From a virus, in IMG/VR virus record IMGVR_UViG_3300032050_000068, positions 22,415-86,414 of that record: a DNA stretch of 64,000 bases; one strand, given 5' to 3'. This document shows positions 10,616 through 23,400 of this stretch, piece after piece. Numbering within the stretch: the first letter of the stretch is position 1; each line of letters opens with the position of its first letter. The notes under the pieces were generated by a model that saw only the letters and a list, made by a program, of their open reading frames with translations, had not been told where the DNA came from and did not search any database. Position numbers and translations under genes: made by a program.

Positions 10616-13600
10616 TGTAAATAGCTTTCAGTCTGGAGTAAATGCAGAATATGCAGGTTCAGTTCCTATGCCACCTCAAACAGATATGGGTATGGCTGGT
10701 TCTTCACCTAATCCTATACAAGTAAAAGAGAGATTTATTGGAATCTCTCCTGGACCATTACCGTCTCAAGTTCCTAAAGGTAGTCCTAAAAATTTTGATC
10801 CAAAGGCTAACATTGCTGCTATGCAAGAATGGCATGATGCAACTGTTAGAGATCAAGAAGACAAAAATGAATGGGCAAAAATATATTCTTATAATTCAGG
10901 TCCTACTGGAACTTTTTATGATAGATACTCTGGGATTCAAGAAGCTGGTAAAATAGAGTTCCATCCATTAAGAGATAATGAAGCTATACTCAATAGAAAT
11001 ACTAATTTCTTTGGAGATATGTATAGAACATTATCTCAAACTTTTTTTCCTATGATTGGAACAGGAATAAAAAGTGTATATGCAAGTACAGGAAAGTTAA
11101 TTAATGAAGGAGATTTTTTTGGAGAAGATGCAAGAATAGCTCAAGAGCATGCTAAACTATCAGCTTTAACATACTCATCTAAAAATAACTTAGGTTCATT
11201 TGTTAATAATCTAACAAACAATCTTGGTTATACAATTGGTATTATGGCAACTGCTATGGGTGAAAACTTTGTAGGAGCAGCTGTTGGAGGATTAATTGGA
11301 GCTAGAGCTATTGCACCTAAAGCAGCTAACTTACTATGGAAAGAATACCAAGCTGGAAAATCATTTGATGGAATAGCTACCTATGCTCAAAAACTTGATG
11401 AATTAAAAGATATAAATAAAGTTAGAGAAGCTTGGAATAAAGCTAATGGTATAGGTAGAATACAAAGAGGTTTGCAGTCAGGTGTTGGTAGAGTTCTTAA
11501 TCCATTAAGTAACTTGACTGATAATTACTATTCTATATTAAATTCTACAGATGACTTTACTGGCTATATGAAATCTGCAGGTCTGTATTTAAAAACTGCA
11601 GGAGCTGCCTATAGAGATTTTAGAAATATAAACTTAGCATTAGCAGAAGCCAGACTTGAATCTGGTATGGTCTATAATAATTTAATTGGAGATATCTATA
11701 AAGATTACCAAATTAAATTTGGCAGAAATCCTAATAATGAAGAGATGCAAGATATTGTAGCTCAAGCAAAACAGGCTGCATATGAAACTTCTGCAATGAA
11801 TGCTGGTATTATTTACTTCTCAAATAAACTAGCATTTGATAATATACTTAATCCTAGAGTAGGTGCTCAAGGAGTATTAAGACAAAAAATGCTTGACTGG
11901 AAAACTGTTGGTGGTGGTAGATTTGGAGAGTTAGGTACTATAGGTTTTGATGTTGCTAAGAATGAATGGAAATTTGCTGAAAGAGGATTTAAAACTTGGT
12001 GGAATAAATGGAAAACAGAACCTTTACATAAATCAGTATGGGGTACAGTTGGTTATCTTAAAACAAATTTAACTGAGGGTATTCAAGAATCTTTGCAAGA
12101 AACAATTGCTTCAGCAAATGAAAAATATTATAAAGACACATTTTATAGTAACCCAGTTAGAAAAAATCTTATAAGTAAAGCTGTATTTGGAAAAGGTACA
12201 ACACCTCTTTCATATTATTCTCAAGAACTAGGAGCTGGTGGATTTTCAACATTTGCTTCTGGATTTGCTATGGGTGCATTAGCAGGTGGATTAAATAAAT
12301 CCATGACTTATTTGTATGAAAAAGCAAATCAAATATTTGACCCTAAAACATTTGAGGAATATAAAACAGAAAAGTCAAAAATAGTAGATGAGCTTGTTAA
12401 TCAAATGAATGGGTTTGGTGTTGAAGAAATGCTTAACAGCCGACTCTTTAATGGAGGTACTCAAGACATATTAGCAAAAGTTCAAAATTCAGGAAATAAA
12501 AAAGAAGTAATGGATGCTGAATCAGAATCTTTGATTCAACATTTTATGATGCTTAATGACTATGGAGTTTTAGATATGTACTTAGATGCTGTAGAAAGCT
12601 ATAAGGACATGACTAATGATGAATTTAAAGAAGCTTTTCCAAAATTAGCTGGAGAAGATATTAATAAATACAAAGCAAGAATTAGTGATTTAGTAACTCA
12701 AGCAAGAGATATACAAAAAAGAATGGACTTCTATAATAAAGTATATCCTAATCCAATTGATCTCAACAAAATACCTAAAGATAGTGAAGACTATGAACAA
12801 GCATATATAATGCATCATACTTGGAATTATGGTATTAAATCTGCTGTTTTCTATAATGAAGTTTTTGATGATGTAAGAAAAAGAATGGTTGGAATCATGA
12901 ACAAGTTTTATGAGAAAAGACCATTACAATCTATGACTAAAAGACAATCTGATATTATTCTTCGCCCAGAAGAAATGAGAAATGAGATTGGACTATTAAA
13001 AAATGAAGCTAATAATCTTATTGCTGTGGGTGATCCTGAGTCAAAACAAATGGCTAAGGACAAATTAAAAGAAGCAGAAGCTCTAGAAAAATATTCTGAA
13101 GCATACCAAGAGTTTAGTGAGTACTATCATAGAGATAGATATTTTAATAGAGCTAAATCAATCTTACAACAAGATAAAGAAGAAGGAGAAGAAGTTACAG
13201 ATCAAGAAGTAGAACAATACTTAGAAGATAGATTTGGACCAAAAAATGAAGAGATAGAAACTAAAATACTTGAAAATCTAGAAGACCAGTATAAGAATTT
13301 ATTAAAAACAATTTCTGGAAAACCAGATGATTATCTCTTTACAGAAAATATAGATGACTCATTTGAGTTAGTTCTAGACTTTTATAAACTTAATGATGAG
13401 TCTAGAGAAATGGTAGATATAATTAATCTAATGAATGACCCAAAAGGTTTCTTAGATGTTTACTACCGTAATGAAAAATGGATGACAGATCTCTGGCTTA
13501 AAAAAGGAGATTACTATAGAGAGATAGCTACACAAGAGTTATCACAAATTGAAGATAATGGTTTGTTAAATTTTTTAGCAAACCGAGGAATATTTATGGA

Positions 13601-16600
13601 GGGAAATGACTTCCTTCTATGGAGAGATCAAGGTATTCCACCAAAAGAATTCTATGATGAAAGAAAAGGTTTAGTAGTTCCTGAAGGTAGTTTGGCATAT
13701 GACAGATATATGGAAACACTGGAGAGATACCAAACACTAAAAGAAATAGAAGGAGTTGTAACTGAGACTGCAAAAAATGCAGAGCTACAACTTAGAATTT
13801 CACAACTACAAGAAAGAAAAGATAGACAACTTGAAAAACTTGAAGTACAGTTTGAAGAAAACTTATTAGCAACAACAGGTGAAAATAAAGAAGCCTGGAT
13901 GCAAAAAGAAATACCACCTGCACCTAGAAGTAAAAAAGAAATTGAAGATGGTATTAAAGATCTTAATTCTGTTTTAAAATTAGTTGAAGATGCAAATGAT
14001 GTATCATCATTATTTGACTTATATGAAACAATGGCACAACAAAATATTGTGCCTGAGAATTTTACAGAATTAGCTGAGCTTGCAATACAAAATAATCCAG
14101 AAGAAAGTAGTAAATTCTTTAAATCAACTAAAAAATCTGGTGCATCTGTAGAAGATAGACAAAGAGCAACCTTAGTTAAGTTTGGTTTGCAACAAATATT
14201 ATTAGATAAAATTGCACAAGCTAAAATAGAACAGGAAACTGAAGACTTACAACAAGAAGCTGTTCCACCTATTGAAACAACTGATGCATGGAAAGATTAT
14301 CAAGAGCAAGTAAAAAAGACAAATGAAAGATATAATGCTTTCATTAATAAATTAAAAGGTCAATTAACAGAAGCTCCGGCACAAACAAAACCTGTTACAA
14401 CACAAGCTCCTAAAAAAGAATCTAGACAAGAGGTTGACTTAAATGCAACTTGGAATGATTTACCAGATGATTTAAGAAATGAACTTGAAGTTGCATTTGA
14501 TGCTTATCTTGTAGCTCCTGCTCCAGAAGGTTTAGGAAAACCTGCAGACTTCAGAAGAATTGACCCAACTAGATATGAATTAATAAGAAACAACTGGCTT
14601 GAAAGACCAGAACAAAAAGATATTATTAAGGCATACAATGAAAGACCAATTGATGAAGAATCAGCTTTACCTAAAATAAAGTATCTACCACTTACTAAAT
14701 CAATTACAGAATATGGGCTTACTCAATTAAGAGTTATGAGAGATAAGCTGCAGAGCATGTATGATAGAAACAAGTATGATAATGGTGATACTCTTACTAA
14801 TAATGATAGAAATGCTATTAAAAATGATATTTCTGAATTACAAAAATATTTAACTTATCTAAGATCAATATATAAACCAAAAGATAATACAAACCGTGTC
14901 TTCAGAATTTTTGAAGAGATGGTAAAAAATAAACAAAACGGTGTCTCAAGAATTCTAGATGCTGAAGGCAATACAGTTGGTTATGAGTTTCCAGGTGTAG
15001 ATGGTAAACCTATGAGGGTTACTAAACTTACTGAAGAGATAGAAAATAAAATGACCAATAAAGATCCTTATTTGTATGAAGCAATTAAGGAACCTTATAT
15101 GGAAGGCAAAGTCCAAAAAGGTGGTCAATTGCTAATACCATTTAGAGATCTTGTAAATGATACTGACATAGAATCAGATGCTGAAAGACTTAATAGATTC
15201 ATGTCATTTCTTGAATATACTGTAAAAGATGGTAAACTTGCTCAGTTAAAAAGTCAAAGAAAGCTTGACATTATTAGAAATGCTTTAACTAATAATTTTA
15301 CTGAAGCTACATTAATTGCAGTTGTAAAAGATGTTGCTAATGATGAATCAACTATTGCTGGAAACACAATAGACAACATGACTAGAGTTGCATTTAGAAC
15401 TGATAAAGATGGAGGATTTATAAAACCAGAAAAGCCAGCTAAGATGTCACAACAAGCTTATGACAATTTGTTTGGGGAGTATGGTATTATAACTGAATTA
15501 CAAGACTCAGTAATAGATGGTAAATATAAAATCTTATCTGATGATGTAATAATATATGATCCTACTTTACTTGACTCAGGTTTAGTAGGTGCAATGGACT
15601 TAGTAGCATTTGATACTGAGACGGGAGATCTTAAAATTATTGATATTAAAACTGGTAAACCAGAAAACTGGACCAACTTTAATGATGACAGTAAGTTCAA
15701 TAAAAAACTTACATATAGAATACAACAGTCTATCTATAGAGCTCTCTTATATAATATGACAGGTGAGTTAGCAAAAAGTATTTCTATTCTTCCTATATCA
15801 ATTACTACAGATATGGATGGTAATATTCTTTCTGCAGAGTCAGCAGCTAAAGTTGTTAATGGTCCAGTTATTAGAGATTTAAAAAATACTATACTATCAA
15901 TAGAAAAATCAAGCAAGCCAGATGCTAATAAAATAAAAGAATTAGAAAATAAAGTAGAAGAATTAGAACGTGCAAAAACAGTTCCTTTAGAACCAATTGA
16001 TGATGCAAAACTAGCTGAGTATGGTGTGGTAATGAAGCTTCCTAATCTTCCTGACAATCTTAAACCAGAAAATGTTGGACAAGAAACAAAGGAGCCACAA
16101 CTTACAGAAGAACAAAAGTCAACTGAAGTTAAAAAACTAAAAAAGAAAATAGCTGAAGTAAATAAAAAGTTAGCTGATATTCCTAATGGAGGTATGATCT
16201 CTGTTGGTGATATGGTAGCTACTTCTCCTCAATATGAACAACTACTTGCTAAGAAAAAACAGTTAGAAACTGAGTTGGCAAAACTTGAAAAAGCACCTAA
16301 AGATATAAAAGCTGAGGAAGCTGATATAGAAAAAAGAAGACTAAAAGAATTAGAAAAAAGATTTAAAACAATATTTGATACTACACCATTTTCAATAGAA
16401 GAAATAAAAAATGAAATTAAAGAAGGATTTGATAAAATTGAAGAATTAGAAAAAGAGTATAATAATAGGTTTAAACAAATTGCAGATTCTGAAAGAAATA
16501 GTAGGTTATATCAAAGTCCAGAATTAACAGAAAATTTTGAAAAAGGAAAAACAGAAAGTGATGATTGGTTTTTTAATAAAGCTAAAAGTAGGGTATATGA

Positions 16601-17459
16601 TAAATTAGATTTTTTAGGAGCTGTCCCTGTTCGAGATATCAAACCTTTTAAGGATTTAGAAAAACTTGAGTTAAAAATAAAAGATTTAAAAAATGTATAC
16701 AGAAAATCTAAAGATGATTTTGATAAAATCAATGCTGAATTTGATAGACAACTAGCTGCTTTAAAAAAGGCATCAACACCAACAAAAGATCCAATTGAAG
16801 ATGAACTTGATGCATTAAAAAGAAACTTTGTAGATAATGTATTCCCAGAACTTGTATCATTAACTTCTGAAGAATTCAAAAATATACTTGACAGAATCAA
16901 ATCTGCTGAGAAACTTGAAGATTTAGAAACAGCTTATACTGATGCCATAGTTGCTATTACAGCAGAAACAGATATACAGTTTGCAGACCTTGTAGAAAAT
17001 GTATACCAGATTAGAAAGAATTCATTAAAGCTAAGCACATCTGAGGAAAACATTGCTGAAGGTGACTATCTTATTAGCAAAAAACCTATCTTTGGAATTA
17101 CAGAAAATGAGGTAGTTGTTGTTAAATCTAAAGGTGACGGTAAGATTGTAATCAATCAGGTTGAAAATGTAAAAAATGGAAAACCTAAGAAAAAAACATT
17201 TACTGAAACTCAGATAAAAGCAGGGTTTACTAAAACTACTGAAGAAGCATTAAAAGTAGAAGAAGAAATTATGGAACCTACACCAGAAGAAAAAGAAAAC
17301 TCTGAAATTTCAAAAAGCAGTCTTAAAGATTTTGCTGACAATCCTGAACTAATTGAAAAGGCAAAACAAAATGCAGCCAGCATGTCTAAAAAAGATAGAC
17401 TTGCCGCATTGAAGAATAAGAGTAAAGATGATAATATTAATAATTGTAAACCAAAATAG
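10602..17459 (+). CDS. Giant virion-associated protein with PD-(D/E)XK nuclease domain, 2285 aa
   Basis: The start overlaps the previous gene by 14 bases. Two Gly/Ala-rich hydrophobic segments (about residues 207-245 and 545-565) could be membrane-active. The middle is largely helical and charged. At about residues 1600-1730 there is a RecB/Cas4-type nuclease signature: GAMDLVAF with D1666, then the strand and motif IIDIKTGK with D1681 and K1683, then QQSIYR (Q1708/Q1709, Y1712). This is the usual D...DxK...QxxxY order of active PD-(D/E)XK enzymes. The last 500 residues contain coiled coils. Crassvirales genomes are known to encode giant proteins next to the RNA polymerase with nuclease and protease domains. 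The protein is probably packaged and injected; substrate unknown. The nuclease call is fairly secure, the delivery role is inference. Confidence 0.8.
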   Translation: MEDTNVNSFQSGVNAEYAGSVPMPPQTDMGMAGSSPNPIQVKERFIGISPGPLPSQVPKGSPKNFDPKANIAAMQEWHDATVRDQEDKNEWAKIYSYNSGPTGTFYDRYSGIQEAGKIEFHPLRDNEAILNRNTNFFGDMYRTLSQTFFPMIGTGIKSVYASTGKLINEGDFFGEDARIAQEHAKLSALTYSSKNNLGSFVNNLTNNLGYTIGIMATAMGENFVGAAVGGLIGARAIAPKAANLLWKEYQAGKSFDGIATYAQKLDELKDINKVREAWNKANGIGRIQRGLQSGVGRVLNPLSNLTDNYYSILNSTDDFTGYMKSAGLYLKTAGAAYRDFRNINLALAEARLESGMVYNNLIGDIYKDYQIKFGRNPNNEEMQDIVAQAKQAAYETSAMNAGIIYFSNKLAFDNILNPRVGAQGVLRQKMLDWKTVGGGRFGELGTIGFDVAKNEWKFAERGFKTWWNKWKTEPLHKSVWGTVGYLKTNLTEGIQESLQETIASANEKYYKDTFYSNPVRKNLISKAVFGKGTTPLSYYSQELGAGGFSTFASGFAMGALAGGLNKSMTYLYEKANQIFDPKTFEEYKTEKSKIVDELVNQMNGFGVEEMLNSRLFNGGTQDILAKVQNSGNKKEVMDAESESLIQHFMMLNDYGVLDMYLDAVESYKDMTNDEFKEAFPKLAGEDINKYKARISDLVTQARDIQKRMDFYNKVYPNPIDLNKIPKDSEDYEQAYIMHHTWNYGIKSAVFYNEVFDDVRKRMVGIMNKFYEKRPLQSMTKRQSDIILRPEEMRNEIGLLKNEANNLIAVGDPESKQMAKDKLKEAEALEKYSEAYQEFSEYYHRDRYFNRAKSILQQDKEEGEEVTDQEVEQYLEDRFGPKNEEIETKILENLEDQYKNLLKTISGKPDDYLFTENIDDSFELVLDFYKLNDESREMVDIINLMNDPKGFLDVYYRNEKWMTDLWLKKGDYYREIATQELSQIEDNGLLNFLANRGIFMEGNDFLLWRDQGIPPKEFYDERKGLVVPEGSLAYDRYMETLERYQTLKEIEGVVTETAKNAELQLRISQLQERKDRQLEKLEVQFEENLLATTGENKEAWMQKEIPPAPRSKKEIEDGIKDLNSVLKLVEDANDVSSLFDLYETMAQQNIVPENFTELAELAIQNNPEESSKFFKSTKKSGASVEDRQRATLVKFGLQQILLDKIAQAKIEQETEDLQQEAVPPIETTDAWKDYQEQVKKTNERYNAFINKLKGQLTEAPAQTKPVTTQAPKKESRQEVDLNATWNDLPDDLRNELEVAFDAYLVAPAPEGLGKPADFRRIDPTRYELIRNNWLERPEQKDIIKAYNERPIDEESALPKIKYLPLTKSITEYGLTQLRVMRDKLQSMYDRNKYDNGDTLTNNDRNAIKNDISELQKYLTYLRSIYKPKDNTNRVFRIFEEMVKNKQNGVSRILDAEGNTVGYEFPGVDGKPMRVTKLTEEIENKMTNKDPYLYEAIKEPYMEGKVQKGGQLLIPFRDLVNDTDIESDAERLNRFMSFLEYTVKDGKLAQLKSQRKLDIIRNALTNNFTEATLIAVVKDVANDESTIAGNTIDNMTRVAFRTDKDGGFIKPEKPAKMSQQAYDNLFGEYGIITELQDSVIDGKYKILSDDVIIYDPTLLDSGLVGAMDLVAFDTETGDLKIIDIKTGKPENWTNFNDDSKFNKKLTYRIQQSIYRALLYNMTGELAKSISILPISITTDMDGNILSAESAAKVVNGPVIRDLKNTILSIEKSSKPDANKIKELENKVEELERAKTVPLEPIDDAKLAEYGVVMKLPNLPDNLKPENVGQETKEPQLTEEQKSTEVKKLKKKIAEVNKKLADIPNGGMISVGDMVATSPQYEQLLAKKKQLETELAKLEKAPKDIKAEEADIEKRRLKELEKRFKTIFDTTPFSIEEIKNEIKEGFDKIEELEKEYNNRFKQIADSERNSRLYQSPELTENFEKGKTESDDWFFNKAKSRVYDKLDFLGAVPVRDIKPFKDLEKLELKIKDLKNVYRKSKDDFDKINAEFDRQLAALKKASTPTKDPIEDELDALKRNFVDNVFPELVSLTSEEFKNILDRIKSAEKLEDLETAYTDAIVAITAETDIQFADLVENVYQIRKNSLKLSTSEENIAEGDYLISKKPIFGITENEVVVVKSKGDGKIVINQVENVKNGKPKKKTFTETQIKAGFTKTTEEALKVEEEIMEPTPEEKENSEISKSSLKDFADNPELIEKAKQNAASMSKKDRLAALKNKSKDDNINNCKPK

Positions 17460-17461
17460 AA

Positions 17462-20400
17462 ATGGCTTGTCAACTCTATACTGAAAATGATATAAGTGCT
17501 TTATATACAATAGTCCGTGGAGAAATACTTGATAGGATGAATGATCCTAAACTAGGTAAATTTGATAATAAAGCATTAGATAAATTCATTAGAGAGATCT
17601 ATGAAGAATTTAAAGATGAACCAAATGGTCTTCTTTATGCACAAGCTGTTCCTGATATATTAGATTTAGTTAAGAATGATCTTGAAATTAAAAAGTATTT
17701 AAGACAAGATGCTGGTTTAAGTTTTGACTATTTACAAGACTTATCATTGGAATTTGAAGATCCTAAAAATGTATTAAAGTTTGTTACTCCAAAAACTACT
17801 ACAAAAACAAAGAAAGACGTTGATAAAAAAATTAAAGAGAGCAATAAGACTTCTAAGAATGTAGTACAAAATAATGATAATAATGCACAACCAAATTGGT
17901 CAGCTGTGCAGGAAAAAGCAAAAGTAGATTATCCAGATAAAACATCTGATAATGTTGCTATTGCAAAAAATCCTGATAAGATGACGGAGGAGGAAAGAAA
18001 TCAAGAAGACCAGGATAAAAAATTATTTTTTGAAGTAGTTAAAACTGCAGTAGTACAAGCTAAGAAAAAGGATATAAATGATAATGTAATGTTAGGGGAC
18101 AAAGCAATCATGCTTAGAGCTCAGAACATTAGAGATTTGAATCCTGATGATTTAACTAACTATGATAAGACTTTCTTAAGTAAGAATAGAACTTATGATA
18201 TTAATATTGCCATCATCTCTGATGCAAAAGGTAATCCAATTAGATTTGATGAGAATAGTAATATTGTAGAAACAGGTGGTAGAATTGTATACCAGTACAT
18301 TAGACCAGTTGTTAATCAAGGTGGCAAATTATATTTAGGAAATAGATCTGGTTTCTTATATACATTAATACCTGCTGAGACATTAGCTGCAAGAGAAATT
18401 AAAGAAGGTATTGCAGAAGGTAACTTGTATGGTGAACAAGAGAGACAAGATATCCTAAATAAAATAAAGAATACACAAAAACAAAAAATGAATGATCTAC
18501 TAAGGCTAAATGATAGACTTAGTACAAGTACTGAACCTGTCTTATTACCTATTACAGGTGGAAGCTTTGGTATTGTAGAACGTAAATCTGAATTAATATC
18601 TAATACAAATTTTGCTGATGATTTGTCTATGATCTATACTTATGACTCTGGTGTAAAAGAGGGTTATAGTTTTTTCATGGTAAACAAATTCAGTGCTGGT
18701 GTTGCTGTTAATAGTCAAATTTATTTGCAAAAAATGGACATGCCAGAATCTCTTGCAGACAACCTAGGTAAAATACTAGCAACTAAAGGATTATTAAATG
18801 GAGAACCATTAAGTCCACAAGCAAAGCTGGAATACTACAATACTTTTTTATCTAATAGAGTTGAGACAAATAATATTAATGTTGAAATAAATGAAGTATT
18901 AGGTGTTAATCAACTTTCTGTAACTATAAAAGATCCATTAACTGGAGAATCAACTGTTGTTGATTTAGAAAAAGATGATGCGGCAAGTATAATTAGCAAT
19001 CATCTTAAAAAAGTAAAAGTTATAACTAAAAATGATGGAACTCAAATTAGTTATCCTGCTAGTATGAGTTACATGAAATCATTTGCAGAGGATGGTGCAA
19101 TACAAAAAGGTGTAAGATTTACTGACTATGAAATCAATCAAAATAAAGATGGCATAGAAATAATAAAAGAAGTACAAAAAGATTATTTTGGTTTTATTAA
19201 GCCTCTTGCTAAAGTAGATTATACAATAGGTGATGTTGGTTATTTTGCTGGAGTCAATGCTTATTTAGAATTTGCTGTCCCTATAGATTTAGAAACTCCA
19301 ATGGATGAACAGATTGATATAGGTATACCAAAAGAAAGTAATTTAACTTCTGATGATGTAGATAATGGTACTCAAGATGAAGTTAAAAAAGAAGAAGTTG
19401 AAGAAGAGGAAGAAGAAGGAGTAAAGTTTACAATAGAAACTAAACAATCTACTCTTCCAAATGATAAAACTCTTGTAGCAAATATAAATGAAGCAGATGT
19501 AGTATTTGGATTAGGAACAAAGTTTACTACTCCTGATGAAAAATTAGTACAACAAAGAGCTGGTGCAGTAAACAAATGGTATGGATTAAAAATTGGTTCT
19601 AAAAGTGAAGCTCCAAAAAATTTAATTCCTCCACAAAATGCTATTGATTTAATGGTAAGTAACCTTTCTAAAATGAAAGGTAATGTTGTAAATATTGTTG
19701 GTAATGATATTGCACAGCTTGCTAAAGATGGTTACACTCAAGCAGAAATAGATAAGTATATTTATAATATCTTAAAAGAGGTTGTAAAGGATTATCCAAT
19801 ATCTAAGATCATTAGTAATGGTCAAACCGGTATTGCTGAAGCTTCAATCAAAGCAGCAAAAAAATTAGGTATACCAGTTAAGATTAGAGCATTTACAGGT
19901 TATGCATTAAGAACTCAAGCTCCATATTTAGCTTCAGGTTCAAAATCAACTAAGAATACTAAAGCAGATTTTCTATCTAGATTTCTTAGCAAGTCAACTA
20001 AAACTTATAAGAAAGCTGCAAATAAAGTTACTCAACCAGTGGATACATCAACTGTTGTCCCTGCTAAACCAACTATACCAGCTAAAACAGTAGAGCAACA
20101 AAAAGTTCAAGATAGAAAAATTAATAAAATTTCTATAGATGATTTACTAAATGGTACTGATTTAATACCTGATCTTCCAGGTATGGATAGAAATAAAAGA
20201 GCTGCTTCTGTTATGAATCAACTCTATGGAAGTGCTAGAGCTTGGGAAGATGTAAATGCATGGTTTGATAAGTCCCCTTTAAAAGGTGTTGTAGATGTTG
20301 AAAGACTGGCTCTTGTATTTAACTCTTCAGCATATGGTACATTTCTTTCTGCAGGATCTCTTTTATCTGATGCAGCAAATAAACTTAGAGAAGAAGGATT

Positions 20401-23400
20401 TGCAGCAAGAATAGAACTATATGGAGATGCCCAACCAATTACTTTATATCACGAAGCATGGCATGCATTCTCTCAGTTGGTTCTAACAATAGAAGAAAAG
20501 ACAGCATTATATAACCATATTAGAACATTTGATAAATGGGCCAATAAAGAATTTATAGAAATTGAAGAAGATTTAGCTGAAGACTTTATTGACTATGCTG
20601 TAAATGGTAAAAAACAATCTGGTATTATTCAGACCATATTTAATAAAATCAAAAAGATTATTGATTTCTTCTTTGGTAAAACAACTAAGAGAGATGTAAC
20701 AAGATTGTATGATATACCAATGGTAAAAGAATATTATAATAATCTTTATACCGGAAACTTTACAGTTGATACTGAAAATGCTGAGCATAACTTAATGCCT
20801 GGTTTTCAAAGATTGAATAGTGCAAAGAAAACAATACAACCAATCACAAGTACTGGCAAAGACTTTACTGAAATTACTGATGTTCAGTCTAATAAGATTG
20901 TGGATCTTATGGATTCATTAATGGCTAGAACCTTCTATAAATATAATACTACATACGGTACAACAAGTGGAGCAGTAAGACTTTTAAGTGATATAACTAA
21001 TAGACAAAAACTTTATAGTAATATAGAAAAACAGTTAAATGTTTTACTTGATAATCAAATAGAAGTTGCACAAAGTATTGCTATTGCAAATGCAGACCCC
21101 ACAAATAAAAATCCTGATTTTGTAGCTGAACAAAAAGAGATGGCAAAGCTTGATCTTTTGATGAAAGCAGTGGAAAATTATGGTGTTGTTGATGAGGCAT
21201 TAAGTAAAAAAACAGATAAAGGTGTAGTTGCATTTCACATGCAAAGATCAAGATTTAATATTTTGAAAGATGCCTATAATGATGATACAGAAGATGCTAC
21301 AGTAGCTTTATTTAAAACAGAAGAAGGTAATTCTATTTCTGCTAAACAGTTAGCAACTGATGATACAATGATGATGCTTTCTGGAATCTACCAACTTAAT
21401 AGAGATGAGAATGGGGATTATTTAATTGAAGAAAATGAAAATGGAGTTAAAACCTACTCTGTAAAAACAGATGACTTTGGTCTTCCAATGCTAGAACCAG
21501 TAGATGTAATGTGGGCTAGATTAGCAAGAACTTTACAGGGCTCTATGGATTTTCTTGATATGTATGATAGAATGAAAAACTCAATTGAAAATTATCCTGA
21601 GTTTATTCAAGTTCTTGAAATATTACCAAACCCATATCAATTTGGACCTTTAGCTTATAATAATAACACAGAGTTTAAATCAGAAACTAATTTCTGGCAA
21701 GATCTTAAGAAGCCGGTTATTCCATTTATTCAATTAAATATAAATAAAACTGTTATAGAGAAAGCTAAACAAATTGATGGTAAAAGAATACCAGAGAAAT
21801 CAATCTATGAAGCTAGACTTGCTGCAGCTAACTTTGATATTTATAGAATCATTAATGATTGGACAACAAACTTTAATGTTGCTGATTCTGTTACCAACAG
21901 ATTTATTGAAAAGGATGGTGGAAACAATTACTTAAATGTTAATGAGGTTATTAAAGAATTTACATTAGACAAAAAGCTTAATCCTAACAAAGCAGGTGAG
22001 TTTCTTGCAGCTCTTGGTATCCAATTAGATATGACAAGTGCTGATATTAGAAATGTTGTTAGAAATAAAGAAAAACCATTTGCTTCTAGATACAATATTG
22101 ATTTTATATATGATAATGTAAGATTAGTATACTTAGCTAGTAAGTCCAATGATATTGGACTAATGGCTGCAGCAGAGGATTTTAAAAGACAGCCTCTATA
22201 TTATTTGATGAATGAAATGCCAAAAGCAATAGTTGATGCTGCTGGAGGAAAAGCAAGAGATGTTAGATCTAAAATTACAACACTTGCACAATTACAAAAT
22301 AGATTTTCAGATGGATACTCAAACTACAGTGTATTAACTCCTGAAAAGAATAGAGTATGGGAACAGTTCTTAGATAATACAGTAACAAGAATTGTAACTT
22401 CAATAAATAAAGCTTCTTCTTGGCAACAGCTTACTATGAAAGAAGCTGATCCAAATGGTAGATTCCAACACATGAGATGGTTGTCTGAAGAGAATAATCC
22501 TTCTTCAGCATTTTCTGTAGTATTAAATTCTATTTTTGATTTAAATCCAATGTCACCAAACTATGGTGAAAAGTTTCCAGGTGCTGAATTGTTATTAGAA
22601 AATATTGGAGGTACTCAAATTATTGATAGAGAGAATAATGAAACTACTGGAACATCAACTGCAAATACAGATGTAACAAGTAAGTTCTTACAGGAAATGC
22701 ATACAATGCTACAATCAGGTGTTGTGGAGTTCATGAGACATGCTTCTAAGCAAACAGCAATGAACTTAAGAGCTAAGAAAGTAAATACTTATTCAAGCAA
22801 AAAACTCACCAATCTTTATGTAGATATCATGGCATTTAGTCCAAGTAATACTACAGCAAATAATAATCTAGGAGAGTCAGAAGCATTTAATGTGTTACTT
22901 GGTTACATTGCAGCAGAAGCTGGTAGGATTTACAGATTCAAATCAAATAAAGAATACTTTGGAAAATTTTCAGCCTATAATAGAAATGTAGTAAGAAAAG
23001 ATAATGGTCAAACTGTAAAAGCCGGTGAAGCATTTACAGCATTTGATGATGTCTTATCTGCTGAAGTACAAGGTGATCTATATGCATTGATAGATAAAAC
23101 TATGGAAGATGCATTAGAGACTGGTTATTTTAATCCTGAAGATTTTAATCTTAAAGATATTGTTAATGAGAATCCTGAATTAAGAAGAAAAATTAAAAAT
23201 GATGTCATTCAATATTTTAATGCTCAAACACAACAAAACTACAGTAGATTAGAAGATGCTAGATATATAGACCAAAGTTTATATGATATGGTATCTTCTG
23301 AAGAACTTAGTAAAGATCAAGTAGATAAAATGCTAGTTAAAGCATACACCTATAACTATTGGATACATAACTTTGAAACAACCATTTTGGCATATGGAGA

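Noticed and set aside
16511-16900. Long antisense frames inside the giant genes (for example 129 codons here and 110 codons at 27232-27564)
   Set aside because: They are Ser/Leu/Phe-rich translations of the opposite strand of coding sequence, have no start signals and no independent support.
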